Shown here: one piece after another, positions 1 to 8,205 of the stretch
How positions within the stretch are numbered: the first letter of the stretch is position 1
Layout of the letters: each line of letters begins with the position of its first letter
Assembly: GCF_001941865.1 (NCBI RefSeq)
Contig: NZ_CP016162.1
Span: forward strand, 868,001-932,000
Length of the DNA stretch: 64,000 nt
DNA from: Pseudomonas alcaliphila JAB1
GTDB lineage: Bacteria > Pseudomonadota > Gammaproteobacteria > Pseudomonadales > Pseudomonadaceae
Direction: 5' to 3'
Program-made: the position numbers and the translations under genes
The notes under the pieces: model-generated
What the model saw: only the letters and a program-made list of their open reading frames with translations
The model's database searches: none
Told to the model about the DNA's origin: nothing

Positions 1-46
1 GCTGAAGCCCCTCCCACAGCATTCCCGCGGCCGTTGCTCTGACCCT

Positions 47-118
47 GTAGGAGCGGCGCCCCGCCGCGAATCTGGGCGACACGATCTGGAAACATTCGCC
101 CCGAGGCGGGGCTCCTAC
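47..118. repeat. REP-like inverted repeat pair
   Basis: Two inverted copies of a GTAGGAGC-type palindromic element face each other (GTAGGAGCGGCGCC at the left, GGCGGGGCTCCTAC at the right). Bases 1-17 look like the right half of a further, different element (CTGAAGCCCCTCCCACA). No gene is visible in bases 1-159. Confidence 0.75.
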
Positions 119-159
119 GGACGGTCGTGCAGGGTGATTTTCCTGACCATCTGTGCGGC

Positions 160-939
160 CTATGCCCAGCCGAACAACTCATCCGCATTACGGCTGCTGG
201 CCGCCGCCAGTTCTTCGGCCGTCACGCCGCGCAGTGTCGCCAGTTCGCTGCAGATTTCCGCCAGGTACTCCGGGCTGTTGCGCTGGTTCGGGTACATGGC
301 CGGGGCCATGTCCGGCGAGTCGGTTTCAAGCACGATGCTCTCCAATGGCAGCTGCGCCACCACCTTGCGCAGGCGATTGGCCTGCGGCCAGGTGGCGGCG
401 CCGCCGAGACCGAGGCGAAAGCCCAGCTTCATGTACTCGCGCGCTTCCTCGTAGCTACCGGCGAAGGCGTGGATGATGCCGCCGCGTGCCAGGCGAAAAC
501 GCTTGAGTGTGGCGATGGTCGCGGCATGGGCACGGCGCACGTGCAGCAGCACCGGTAACTCGAACTCGGCGGCCAGTCGCAGCTGCGCTTCGAACAGCGC
601 TTGCTGGCGCTGGCGATCCAGGTGTTCCAGGTAATAATCCAGGCCGAACTCACCGACGGCGCACAGCTTGCGGTGCCCGGCCAGTTTGCCCAGCCAGTCG
701 CGCAGCTCATCGAGATGCTGTGGGTGGTGATCGTCCAGATAGACCGGATGCAGGCCGAAGGCTGCGTACAGGCCTTCATCCTCTTCGACCAACTGCCACA
801 ACCGCTGCCAGTTGGCCTGGTAGACGCCAAGTACCACCATGCGCTGCACGCCCAGCGCGTGGCTGCGCGCGAGTACTTCGTCGCGATCGGCGTCGAAGTC
901 GGGGAAGTCCAGGTGGGTGTGGGTGTCGATCAGGCGCAT
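160..939 (-). CDS. TatD-family metal-dependent hydrolase
   Basis: Predicted cytoplasmic TatD-family hydrolase (TIM-barrel amidohydrolase fold; family members are metal-dependent DNases or quality-control hydrolases). The 259 residues carry the full ligand set: His7 and His9 in THTHLDFP, Glu97 in GEFGLDYY, His in VLLHVRRAH, His in IIHAFAGS and Asp in LETDSPDMAP. The ATG at 939 is chosen because GGTGAG lies seven bases upstream and the first beta strand MRLIDTHTH then begins the protein; an in-frame GTG at 951 would add four residues. It is divergent from the AsmA gene. Which paralogue (TatD, YcfH or YjjV) it is cannot be decided here. Confidence 0.9.
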   Translation of the reverse strand: MRLIDTHTHLDFPDFDADRDEVLARSHALGVQRMVVLGVYQANWQRLWQLVEEDEGLYAAFGLHPVYLDDHHPQHLDELRDWLGKLAGHRKLCAVGEFGLDYYLEHLDRQRQQALFEAQLRLAAEFELPVLLHVRRAHAATIATLKRFRLARGGIIHAFAGSYEEAREYMKLGFRLGLGGAATWPQANRLRKVVAQLPLESIVLETDSPDMAPAMYPNQRNSPEYLAEICSELATLRGVTAEELAAASSRNADELFGWA

Positions 940-1075
940 CGGTCTGCTCACCAGCGGGCGTTCAGAATCGGCTATTTTCCCCTTTCATGCCAGGGCGAGG
1001 GAGCGTTGGCGAATCTTTTCAGTCGTATGGACATGGACGAGTTTCACTCGGGCAGTGAAATAAGGAGGTCGCTGG

Positions 1076-3133
1076 GTGCGCCATTTGCGCAAGTTTGTAG
1101 GCGCATTGTTCGCCGTTTTCCTGTTGTTGCTGGCGGCGTTGATGCTGTTTCTGGTGCTGTTCGATTGGAATCGGGCGCGGCCGTTGATCAATGAACAGGT
1201 TTCTGCGGCCCTGAATCGGCCGTTCGCCATCGAGGGCGATCTGCGCGTGGTCTGGCAGCGTGAGGCCGGCCAGCAGGGTTTGAGCGCCTGGCTACCCTGG
1301 CCACATTTTGCTGCCGAGCAGTTGCGCCTGGGCAACCCGGACAGGGCGCAGGGCGATACCTTCGTCAGTCTCGACAGCGTGCGTTTACGCCTGTCGCCCC
1401 TACCGCTGCTGTGGAAGACGGTTAGCATTCCCAGTATCGAACTCGGCGCGCCGGTCGCCGATCTGCAGCGCCTGGCCGATGGCCGGGCGAACTGGGTGTT
1501 CGATCTGGGCAAGGAGGAGGCGGACGACAGCAAGCAGCCCAGTCCCTGGACGCTGGATATCGGCACCATCGGCTTCGACAAGGGGCAGGTGAAGGTCGAC
1601 GACAAGGTCAGCAATACCCGCCTGGAGGCGATTATCCAGCCGCTGGGCGAGCCGATCCCATTCGCCGATATCGTCGGCAAGAGCGCGGCCGAGCGCCTGA
1701 CCGAGAGCAATGCCAGCGCCCAGGATTACGCTTTCGCCTGGCAGACCAAGGGCAGCTTCCGTGGCCAGCCGTTGACCGGCAGCGGCAAGGTCGGTGGTCT
1801 GCTGGCGCTGCATGACGCGTCGCAGCCGTTCCCGTTGCAGGCCGATCTGCGCATTGGCGCGACCCGTATCGTGCTGGCCGGCAGCCTGACCGATCCGCAG
1901 AACCTGGGGGCTCTGGATCTGCGCTTGCGTCTGTCCGGCGCCAGCCTCGGTCAGCTGTATCCGCTGACCGGCGTGACCTTGCCGGATACACCACCGTACA
2001 GCACCGACGGTCGCTTGCAGGCCGATCTGCACGATGCCGACGGGGCGATCTTTCGCTATCTCGGCTTCAACGGCCAGATCGGGGAGAGCGATATTCACGG
2101 CGACTTGACGTTCGTGGCCCGCGAGCCACGGCCGAAACTGTCGGGGAGGCTGACCTCCAACCAACTGCTGTTCAGTGACCTTGCGCCGCTGATCGGCGCC
2201 GACTCCAGCGCGGACAAGCGCGAACGTGGCGAACGGGACGTGCAGCCGGCGAACAAGGCGCTACCCGTTTCCGAGTTTCGTACCGACCGCTGGCGCGCGA
2301 TGGACGCCGATGTGCGATTTGTCGGCAAGCGCATCGTGCACAGCGAACAGTTACCGATCACCGATCTCGACACCCATGTGGTGCTCAATGACGGCATGCT
2401 GAGTCTGGAGCCACTGCGTTTCGGCATGGCCGGCGGTGTGCTCGACTCGCAGATCCGTCTCAATGGTGCGACCACGCCGTTGCAGGGGCAGATGCGTCTG
2501 CGCGCGCGTGATCTCAAGCTCAAGCAGCTGTTTCCCACCTTCGCGCCGATGCAGACCAGCCTCGGTGAGCTCAACGGCGATGCGCGCATCAGCGGCCGTG
2601 GCAACTCGGTGGCCGCTTTGCTCGGCAGCGCCGATGGCGAGTTGAAGATGCTGATCAATGATGGCGCGGTGAGTCGCGGGCTGATGGAAATCGCCGGGCT
2701 GAACGTCGGCAACTACCTGGTCGGCAGGCTGTTCGGCGACGAGGATGTGAAGATCCACTGCGCGGCAGCGGATCTCGGCATCAAGCAGGGGCTGATGAGC
2801 ACGCGGCTGTTCGTCATCGACACCGACAATGCGGTGATCAAGGTCGACGGCAGTGCCAACTTCGCCAACGAGCGGCTGAACTTCACCATCACGCCCGCGA
2901 CCAAGGGCTTTCGTATCTTTTCCCTGCGCTCGCCGCTGTACGTACGCGGCACGTTCAAGGAGCCGTCACCAGGCGTGCAGGCCACGCCGCTGGCGCTGCG
3001 TGGTGTTGGCCTGGTAGCGCTGGGCGTTGCGGTGGCGCCGGCGGCCGGCTTGCTGGCGCTGGTGGCACCCAGCGCGGGTGACGAGCCGAGCCAGTGCGCG
3101 CCGCTGCTGCAGAAAATTCAGGGTGGCCAGTGA
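1076..3133 (+). CDS. AsmA family protein
   Basis: AsmA-type envelope protein of 685 residues: one N-terminal membrane anchor (about residues 8-30, FVGALFAVFLLLLAALMLFL) followed by the conserved LINEQVSAALNRPFAIEGDL stretch and a long periplasmic beta-rich body. A C-terminal AsmA repeat region (GELNGDARISGRGNSVAALL, NVGNYLVGRLFG) is readable. The start is GTG, supported by a strong AGGAGG at 1063-1068 seven bases upstream. AsmA-like proteins are linked to outer-membrane lipid homeostasis as bridge-like lipid transporters; the role of this one is inferred from family only. A short hydrophobic Gly/Ala/Val stretch near the C terminus (VGLVALGVAVAPAAGLLALV) is typical of pseudomonad members. Confidence 0.88.
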   Translation: MRHLRKFVGALFAVFLLLLAALMLFLVLFDWNRARPLINEQVSAALNRPFAIEGDLRVVWQREAGQQGLSAWLPWPHFAAEQLRLGNPDRAQGDTFVSLDSVRLRLSPLPLLWKTVSIPSIELGAPVADLQRLADGRANWVFDLGKEEADDSKQPSPWTLDIGTIGFDKGQVKVDDKVSNTRLEAIIQPLGEPIPFADIVGKSAAERLTESNASAQDYAFAWQTKGSFRGQPLTGSGKVGGLLALHDASQPFPLQADLRIGATRIVLAGSLTDPQNLGALDLRLRLSGASLGQLYPLTGVTLPDTPPYSTDGRLQADLHDADGAIFRYLGFNGQIGESDIHGDLTFVAREPRPKLSGRLTSNQLLFSDLAPLIGADSSADKRERGERDVQPANKALPVSEFRTDRWRAMDADVRFVGKRIVHSEQLPITDLDTHVVLNDGMLSLEPLRFGMAGGVLDSQIRLNGATTPLQGQMRLRARDLKLKQLFPTFAPMQTSLGELNGDARISGRGNSVAALLGSADGELKMLINDGAVSRGLMEIAGLNVGNYLVGRLFGDEDVKIHCAAADLGIKQGLMSTRLFVIDTDNAVIKVDGSANFANERLNFTITPATKGFRIFSLRSPLYVRGTFKEPSPGVQATPLALRGVGLVALGVAVAPAAGLLALVAPSAGDEPSQCAPLLQKIQGGQ

Positions 3134-3145
3134 TCCGCCCGGCGC

Positions 3146-3166
3146 GTAGGGCGGGTGCAACCCGCC
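3146..3166. repeat. GTAGGGCGGGTGCAACCCGCC palindromic repeat
   Basis: Short intergenic palindrome (GGCGGGT-TGCA-ACCCGCC type) between the convergent asmA and cra genes. The same family recurs at 12377-12397 and as a pair at 44910-44962. Confidence 0.6.
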
Positions 3167-3186
3167 TCGCCCTCAAGGGCCAATAT

Positions 3187-4173
3187 TCAGGCTCGGGCCT
3201 TGAAGCTGCGGCCGATGGCTTCGATGCCGGGCTGATAGTCGTTTTGTTCCACCGCCCGTAGCGTCCAGGCTAGCACGCGCTCAGCGATGCGTTCGTGCTG
3301 CTGGCTCATGGCATTGACCCGCAGCGGCAGAAAATCCAGCAACTGGGTATCGCCGAAGGTGGCCAGGCGCACTGAAGGCCATTGTTCGCTGCCCTGTTCG
3401 CGTAGCGCATCGAACACTCCTTCGAGCAGCACGTAGGCGGTGGTCAGCAGCGCATCCGGCGAGCCGACTTCCTCCAGCAGTGTTTGCATCTGTCGGTAGC
3501 CGCAGGCGCGACTGAACAGCTCACCGTGATAGACGCTGACGCGCCCGTCGAAACCTTTCAATGCCGAACGGAAGCCGCGTTCGCGCGCCTGGCTGATGAC
3601 CAGCTCCGCACGGGCGCCGAGCAGGGCGATATGCCGGGGTTTGGGCGTCAGCAGGCTTTCGGTGAGGGTGTGCCCGGCTTGCTCGTCGTCGCTGACCACC
3701 GAGCGAATGTGAGTGGGCGACAGCGCGCGGTCCACGGCCACCACCGGCAGGCCGGCGGCGACGATGGCCGGATACAGCGGATCGTCCGCAGGCAGGCAGC
3801 TGGCGACGATCAGCGCCTCGCAGCGGCGCGAACGGAACAGCTCGAGCAACTGCCGCTCGCTGCTCGGGTCATCGTCGGAACTGGCGATCAATAACTGATA
3901 GCCGGCGGCGCGCGCCTTCTGTTCGAGCAGCTTGGCCAGGCGCGCATAACTGGGGTTTTCCAAGTCCGGCAGGATGAAACCCAGGCAGCGGCTTTGCCCG
4001 CGGCGCAGGCTGGCGGCCTGCTGATCCGGGCGATAGCCATGCTCCTCGACCACGGCCAGCACCCTGGCCACGGTCGCAGGGCTGATGCGCCGACGTTCGG
4101 CCTGGCCGTTGATCACGTAGCTGGCGGTGGTCACCGAGACCTGTGCCAGGCGGGCGATGTCGCTGAGTTTCAC
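3187..4173 (-). CDS. cra: Cra/FruR, LacI-family fructose regulator
   Basis: LacI-family repressor of 328 residues. An N-terminal helix-turn-helix and hinge helix (MKLSDIARLAQVSVTTASYV, residues 1-60) are followed by a periplasmic-binding-protein-like effector domain from FILPDLENPSYARL to LDFLPLRVNAMSQ. It is divergent from fruBKA and a perfect TGAAACGTTTCA operator lies in the shared intergenic region. In P. putida Cra represses fruBKA and is released by fructose 1-phosphate; the same is inferred here. The start is GTG at 4173, chosen because the homologous N terminus begins MKLSDIA; the upstream ribosome site is weak. Confidence 0.93.
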   Translation of the reverse strand: MKLSDIARLAQVSVTTASYVINGQAERRRISPATVARVLAVVEEHGYRPDQQAASLRRGQSRCLGFILPDLENPSYARLAKLLEQKARAAGYQLLIASSDDDPSSERQLLELFRSRRCEALIVASCLPADDPLYPAIVAAGLPVVAVDRALSPTHIRSVVSDDEQAGHTLTESLLTPKPRHIALLGARAELVISQARERGFRSALKGFDGRVSVYHGELFSRACGYRQMQTLLEEVGSPDALLTTAYVLLEGVFDALREQGSEQWPSVRLATFGDTQLLDFLPLRVNAMSQQHERIAERVLAWTLRAVEQNDYQPGIEAIGRSFKARA

Positions 4174-4291
4174 GGGCGCAGCACCATGCAGGGAAAGGAT
4201 TTCGAGCGTGCGAGCGCGGCGAGTCTACACCGACTCGACGACGACTGGGCTTCAAGGATTACCCATTATCGGATAAGGTGCCAGCGTTTGA

Positions 4292-4303
4292 TGAAACGTT
4301 TCA
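4292..4303 (+). promoter_or_regulatory. Cra operator upstream of fruB
   Basis: Perfect 12-bp palindrome TGAAACGTTTCA, almost identical to the P. putida Cra operator (TTAAACGTTTCA), 109 bp before the fruB start. A degraded second match (GATGAATCG on the minus strand, about 4310-4318) lies just downstream. Confidence 0.88.
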
Positions 4304-4411
4304 GCAATTCGATTCATCAGCTAGTCTTGAGGGTGTTTGGGTGTCGTAAGTGAGCGCCGAGCCCGTGAACACCCTTCTCAATCAGAACAAGAATCCAAGC
4401 CGGAGGCACCC

Positions 4412-7273
4412 ATGCTCGAACTCGATGCCAGCCAAATCCAGATGGGCCGGGCGGCGGCGAACAAGGGCGAAGCCCTGGCCATGCTCGGCGATGCGCTGGC
4501 CAGTGCCGGCCTGGCCACTGCGGCTTACCTCGAAGGCCTGCAGGCGCGCGAAGCCCAGGGTTCGACCTTTCTCGGCCAGGGCATCGCCATCCCCCATGGC
4601 ACGCCGCAGACCCGCGATCAGGTGCTGCGCACCGGCGTCAGCCTGATCCAGTTCCCCGCGGGCGTGGACTGGGGCAACGGCCAGCAGGTGTACCTGGCCA
4701 TTGCCATTGCCGCCCAATCCGACGAGCACCTGCACCTGCTGCAACTGTTGACCCGTGCCCTCGGCGAGGGCGATCTGAGCCAGGCGCTGCGTAAAGCCCG
4801 CGAGCCAGCGCAGATACTCGAACTGCTGCAGGGCGCACCGCAGGCACTGGCACTGGACGGTCAACTGGTGGCGCTGGCGCAGCCCGCCGATGACTTCGAC
4901 GAATTGCTCTGGCAGGGCGCGCGCCTGTTGCGCCAGGCTGGCTGCGCACGCAGCGGCTTCGCCCTCGGGCTGGCCCGTGGCGAGCCGCTACCGCTGGGCG
5001 ATGGCCTGTGGTGGCTGCACAGCGAGGCCAGTGTCGAGCGGCCCGGCCTGGCTTTCGTCACCCCGGCGCAGCCGCTGAGTTTTCGCGGTGAGGCGTTGCG
5101 CGGTCTGTTCTGCCTGGCCAGCCAGGGTGAGGCGCACCGTCAGGCGCTGGAGCGGTTGTGCGATGTGCTGATCGGTGGCCGCGCGGCGGCTTTCAGTGAA
5201 GCCAGCGATAGCCGCCAGGTGATTGAGGCGTTGGGCGGTGAAGTGCCACCGGACTGGCCCAGCCTCAGCGTGCCACTGCTCAATGCCCATGGTCTGCACG
5301 CGCGCCCGGCCAAGGCGCTGAGCGAACTGGCGCAGGACTTCGCGGGGGAAATCCGTGTGCGCCTGCTCGGCGATACGGGCGCCGGGGTCTCGGCCAAGAG
5401 CCTCAGCCGCCTACTGGCGCTGGGCGCGCGACGCGGGCAGATGCTCGAGTTCAGCGCCGAACCGGCGATTGCCGACAGCGCGCTGCCGGCCATTCGCGCC
5501 GCGCTGGAAAGTGGCCTGGGCGAAACGGTCGAGCCGCTGAGCGAAGCGCTGCCTGAGGTCGCGGCGCAGCTGGAACCGGTCGAAGCGGTCGCCCCTGTTG
5601 CCGGTAGCCGTCTGCAGGCGGTCGGTGCCTCGCCCGGTATCGCCATCGGCCCGGCGCTGGTGCGCACGCCGCCGACGTTTGATTTCGCCGAGCAAGGCCA
5701 GGGTGTCGAGCAGGAGCGTGCACGACTGGGTTCAGCCCTGGCCGCTGTCGCCGCGCAGATCCAGCGTCTGGTCGATGGCGCCGGTGTAGCGAGCATTCGG
5801 GAAATCTTCAGTGCCCACCTGGCCATGCTCGCCGATCCGGCGCTGCGTGAAGACGTCGAGGCGCGCCTGGGCAAGGGGGCAAGCGCCGAAGCGGCCTGGC
5901 AGGTCGAGGTCGAGGCGGCGGCCAATCGTCAGGAGGCGCTGCATGACCCGCTGCTGGCCGAGCGGGCGGCTGACCTGCGTGATATCGGCAACCGTGTGCT
6001 GGCGCATCTGTGCGGTATCACGCTGCCGAGTGAGCCGAACGAGCCGTACATCCTGGTGATGGCTGAAGTGGTGCCGTCGGACGTCGCTGGCCTCGACCGT
6101 CAGCGCGTGGCCGGCATCCTGACCGCTCGTGGTGGCGCCACCGCGCACAGCGCGATCATCGCTCGCGCCCTGGGGATTCCCGCCGTGGTCGGTGCTGGCG
6201 ATGGCGTGCTGGCGTTGGCGCAAGGCACGCCACTGCTGCTCGATGGCGACAGCGGCCTGCTGCGCATCGCCCCGGATACAGCTGAGCGCGACCAGGCGCT
6301 GTATGAACGTGAGACGGCGCAGCAGCGGCGCGAGCAGGCGCATGCCGCGCGCTTCAAGGATGCGCAGACGCGCGATGGCGTGCGTGTGGAAGTGGCGGCC
6401 AATATCGGTGCCAGCGGCGAAACCGCCGACGCGGTGGAGCTGGGCGCGGAAGCGGTGGGCCTGCTGCGCACCGAGCTGGTGTTCATGGAGCATGCCCAGG
6501 CGCCGGATCACGCCGCGCAGGAGCGTGAGTATCGTCGTGTGCTCGATGCGCTGGACGGGCGCCCGCTGGTGGTGCGTACGCTGGATGTCGGCGGCGACAA
6601 GCCCCTGCCGTACTGGCCGATGCCGGCCGAAGAAAATCCTTTCCTTGGTGTGCGTGGCATTCGCCTGAGCCTGCAGCGCCCGGAGATTCTCGAAACCCAG
6701 CTGCGCGCCTTGCTCGCCTCGGCCGATGGCCGGCCGCTGCGGATCATGTTCCCCATGGTCGGTTCGGTGGAAGAATGGCGTGCGGCGCGTGACATGGTGC
6801 AGCGCCTGCGCGAAGAGATCGAAGTACGTGACCTGCAGGTCGGCATCATGATCGAAGTGCCCTCGGCAGCGTTGTTGGCGCCGGTGCTGGCGCGCGAGGT
6901 GGACTTCTTCAGTATCGGCACCAATGACCTGACCCAGTACTGCCTGGCCATCGACCGCGGCCATCCACAGCTGTCGGCGCAGGCTGATGGCCTGCACCCG
7001 GCCGTACTGCGCCTGATCGAGATGACTGTGACTGCTGCCCATGCCCAGGGCAAGTGGGTCGGCATCTGCGGTGAGCTGGCCAGCGACCGTCTGGCCGTGC
7101 CGCTGTTGGTCGGCCTGGGCGTCGACGAGCTGAGCGTGACGCCGCGTTCGATTGCCCTGGTCAAGGCACGTGTGCGCGAGCTGGACAGTCGCCAGGCACG
7201 AACCCTGGCTGATCGCGCCCTGACCCTGGACAGCGCCAGCGCCGTGCGCGCGCTGGTGGCGGAGATGCACTGA
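4412..7273 (+). CDS. fruB: PTS fructose EIIA-HPr-EI fusion FruB
   Basis: Multiphosphoryl transfer protein of the fructose phosphotransferase system, 953 residues, carrying phosphate from PEP to FruA. Order: EIIA-Fru with phospho-His62 (AIPHGTP); a degenerate IIA-like domain around His203 (WWLHSEAS); HPr with phospho-His296 (HGLHARPA); enzyme I with phospho-His579 (GGATAHSAIIARA), the ENPFLGVRGIRLSL block and the PEP-site signature DFFSIGTNDLTQYCLAIDRG. The ATG at 4412 follows CGGAGG at 4401-4406 and gives the standard N terminus MLELDASQIQ; a farther in-frame start at 4337 would add a non-conserved leader. The stop overlaps the fruK start (TGATG), so translation is probably coupled. Confidence 0.96.
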   Translation: MLELDASQIQMGRAAANKGEALAMLGDALASAGLATAAYLEGLQAREAQGSTFLGQGIAIPHGTPQTRDQVLRTGVSLIQFPAGVDWGNGQQVYLAIAIAAQSDEHLHLLQLLTRALGEGDLSQALRKAREPAQILELLQGAPQALALDGQLVALAQPADDFDELLWQGARLLRQAGCARSGFALGLARGEPLPLGDGLWWLHSEASVERPGLAFVTPAQPLSFRGEALRGLFCLASQGEAHRQALERLCDVLIGGRAAAFSEASDSRQVIEALGGEVPPDWPSLSVPLLNAHGLHARPAKALSELAQDFAGEIRVRLLGDTGAGVSAKSLSRLLALGARRGQMLEFSAEPAIADSALPAIRAALESGLGETVEPLSEALPEVAAQLEPVEAVAPVAGSRLQAVGASPGIAIGPALVRTPPTFDFAEQGQGVEQERARLGSALAAVAAQIQRLVDGAGVASIREIFSAHLAMLADPALREDVEARLGKGASAEAAWQVEVEAAANRQEALHDPLLAERAADLRDIGNRVLAHLCGITLPSEPNEPYILVMAEVVPSDVAGLDRQRVAGILTARGGATAHSAIIARALGIPAVVGAGDGVLALAQGTPLLLDGDSGLLRIAPDTAERDQALYERETAQQRREQAHAARFKDAQTRDGVRVEVAANIGASGETADAVELGAEAVGLLRTELVFMEHAQAPDHAAQEREYRRVLDALDGRPLVVRTLDVGGDKPLPYWPMPAEENPFLGVRGIRLSLQRPEILETQLRALLASADGRPLRIMFPMVGSVEEWRAARDMVQRLREEIEVRDLQVGIMIEVPSAALLAPVLAREVDFFSIGTNDLTQYCLAIDRGHPQLSAQADGLHPAVLRLIEMTVTAAHAQGKWVGICGELASDRLAVPLLVGLGVDELSVTPRSIALVKARVRELDSRQARTLADRALTLDSASAVRALVAEMH

Positions 7274-8193
7274 TGGCCCGAATCCTGACCCTGACCCTGA
7301 ACCCGGCGCTGGACCTGACCCTGCGTCTCGACCGCCTGCAGCCCGGTGCGATCAACCGCTGCCATGAGCTGCGCAGCCACGCTGCCGGCAAGGGCCTGAA
7401 CGTCGCCCAGGTGCTGGCCGATCTTGGCCATAACTTGAGTGTCGGCGGCTTTCTCGGCCGCGCCAATGCCGCGCCGTTCGAGAGCCTGCTGCACAAGCGC
7501 GGCTTTCACGACCTGTTCGTCCGCGTGCCGGGCGAGACGCGCAGCAATATCAAGCTGGCCGAGGCCGATGGTTGCATCACCGACCTCAACGGCCCCGGCC
7601 CGCAGGTCGAGGCTGAGCACCTGGAGCGCCTGGAGGCTGAGCTGGAGCCGCTGCTCGCCGGGCATGACGCCGTGGTGGTGGCCGGCAGCCTGCCGCGTGG
7701 CGTCAGCCCGCAATGGTTCGCCGGCTTGCTGCGGCGGATCCAGGCCAGCGGCGTGCCGCTGGCGGTCGATAGCAGTGGTGCTGCCCTGCAGGCGGCCCTG
7801 GGCGTCGCCCCCTGGCTGATCAAACCCAACGAAGAAGAGCTGGCCGAGGTATGCGGCAGCGACCTGTCTGCCGCCGTGCAGACGCTGCGTGCGCAGGGTA
7901 TCGAGCACGTGCTGCTGTCGCGTGGTGCTGACGGTGTCGACTGGTATGGGCCGGACATTGCCCTGCGTGCCACGCCGCCGCGTGTCGAGGTCGCCAGCAC
8001 GGTCGGTGCCGGCGACTCGCTGCTGGCGGCCAGCCTGCACGGCCTGCTCGAAGGCTGGCCGGCCGAGCGCACGTTGCGCCTGGCCACGGCGGTGGCGGCG
8101 CAAGCGGTCACCCAGATCGGCTTCGGTATCCATGATCGCGAGCAACTGGCCCGCTTCGAAGCGGCCGTGCAATTGCACCCTTTAGAAAAATAA
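7273..8193 (+). CDS. fruK: 1-phosphofructokinase FruK
   Basis: PfkB/ribokinase-family sugar kinase of 306 residues that phosphorylates fructose 1-phosphate to fructose 1,6-bisphosphate in the cytosol. Visible marks are the N-terminal TLTLNPALDLTLRLDRL, the substrate-binding AAGKGLNVAQVLADLG, the KPNEEELAEV block, and the C-terminal PfkB signature TVGAGDSLLAASL with the catalytic base Asp248. It overlaps fruB by one base and is followed after 12 bases by fruA, so the three form one operon under Cra control. Confidence 0.96.
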   Translation: MARILTLTLNPALDLTLRLDRLQPGAINRCHELRSHAAGKGLNVAQVLADLGHNLSVGGFLGRANAAPFESLLHKRGFHDLFVRVPGETRSNIKLAEADGCITDLNGPGPQVEAEHLERLEAELEPLLAGHDAVVVAGSLPRGVSPQWFAGLLRRIQASGVPLAVDSSGAALQAALGVAPWLIKPNEEELAEVCGSDLSAAVQTLRAQGIEHVLLSRGADGVDWYGPDIALRATPPRVEVASTVGAGDSLLAASLHGLLEGWPAERTLRLATAVAAQAVTQIGFGIHDREQLARFEAAVQLHPLEK

Positions 8194-8205
8194 GAGGCAC
8201 CCACC

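Noticed and set aside
5732..8178. Two very long open frames on the minus strand opposite fruB/fruK (more than 500 codons each)
   Set aside because: They lie antisense to clearly conserved PTS genes; composition reflects the high-GC third-position bias of the real genes and there is no recognisable protein family.
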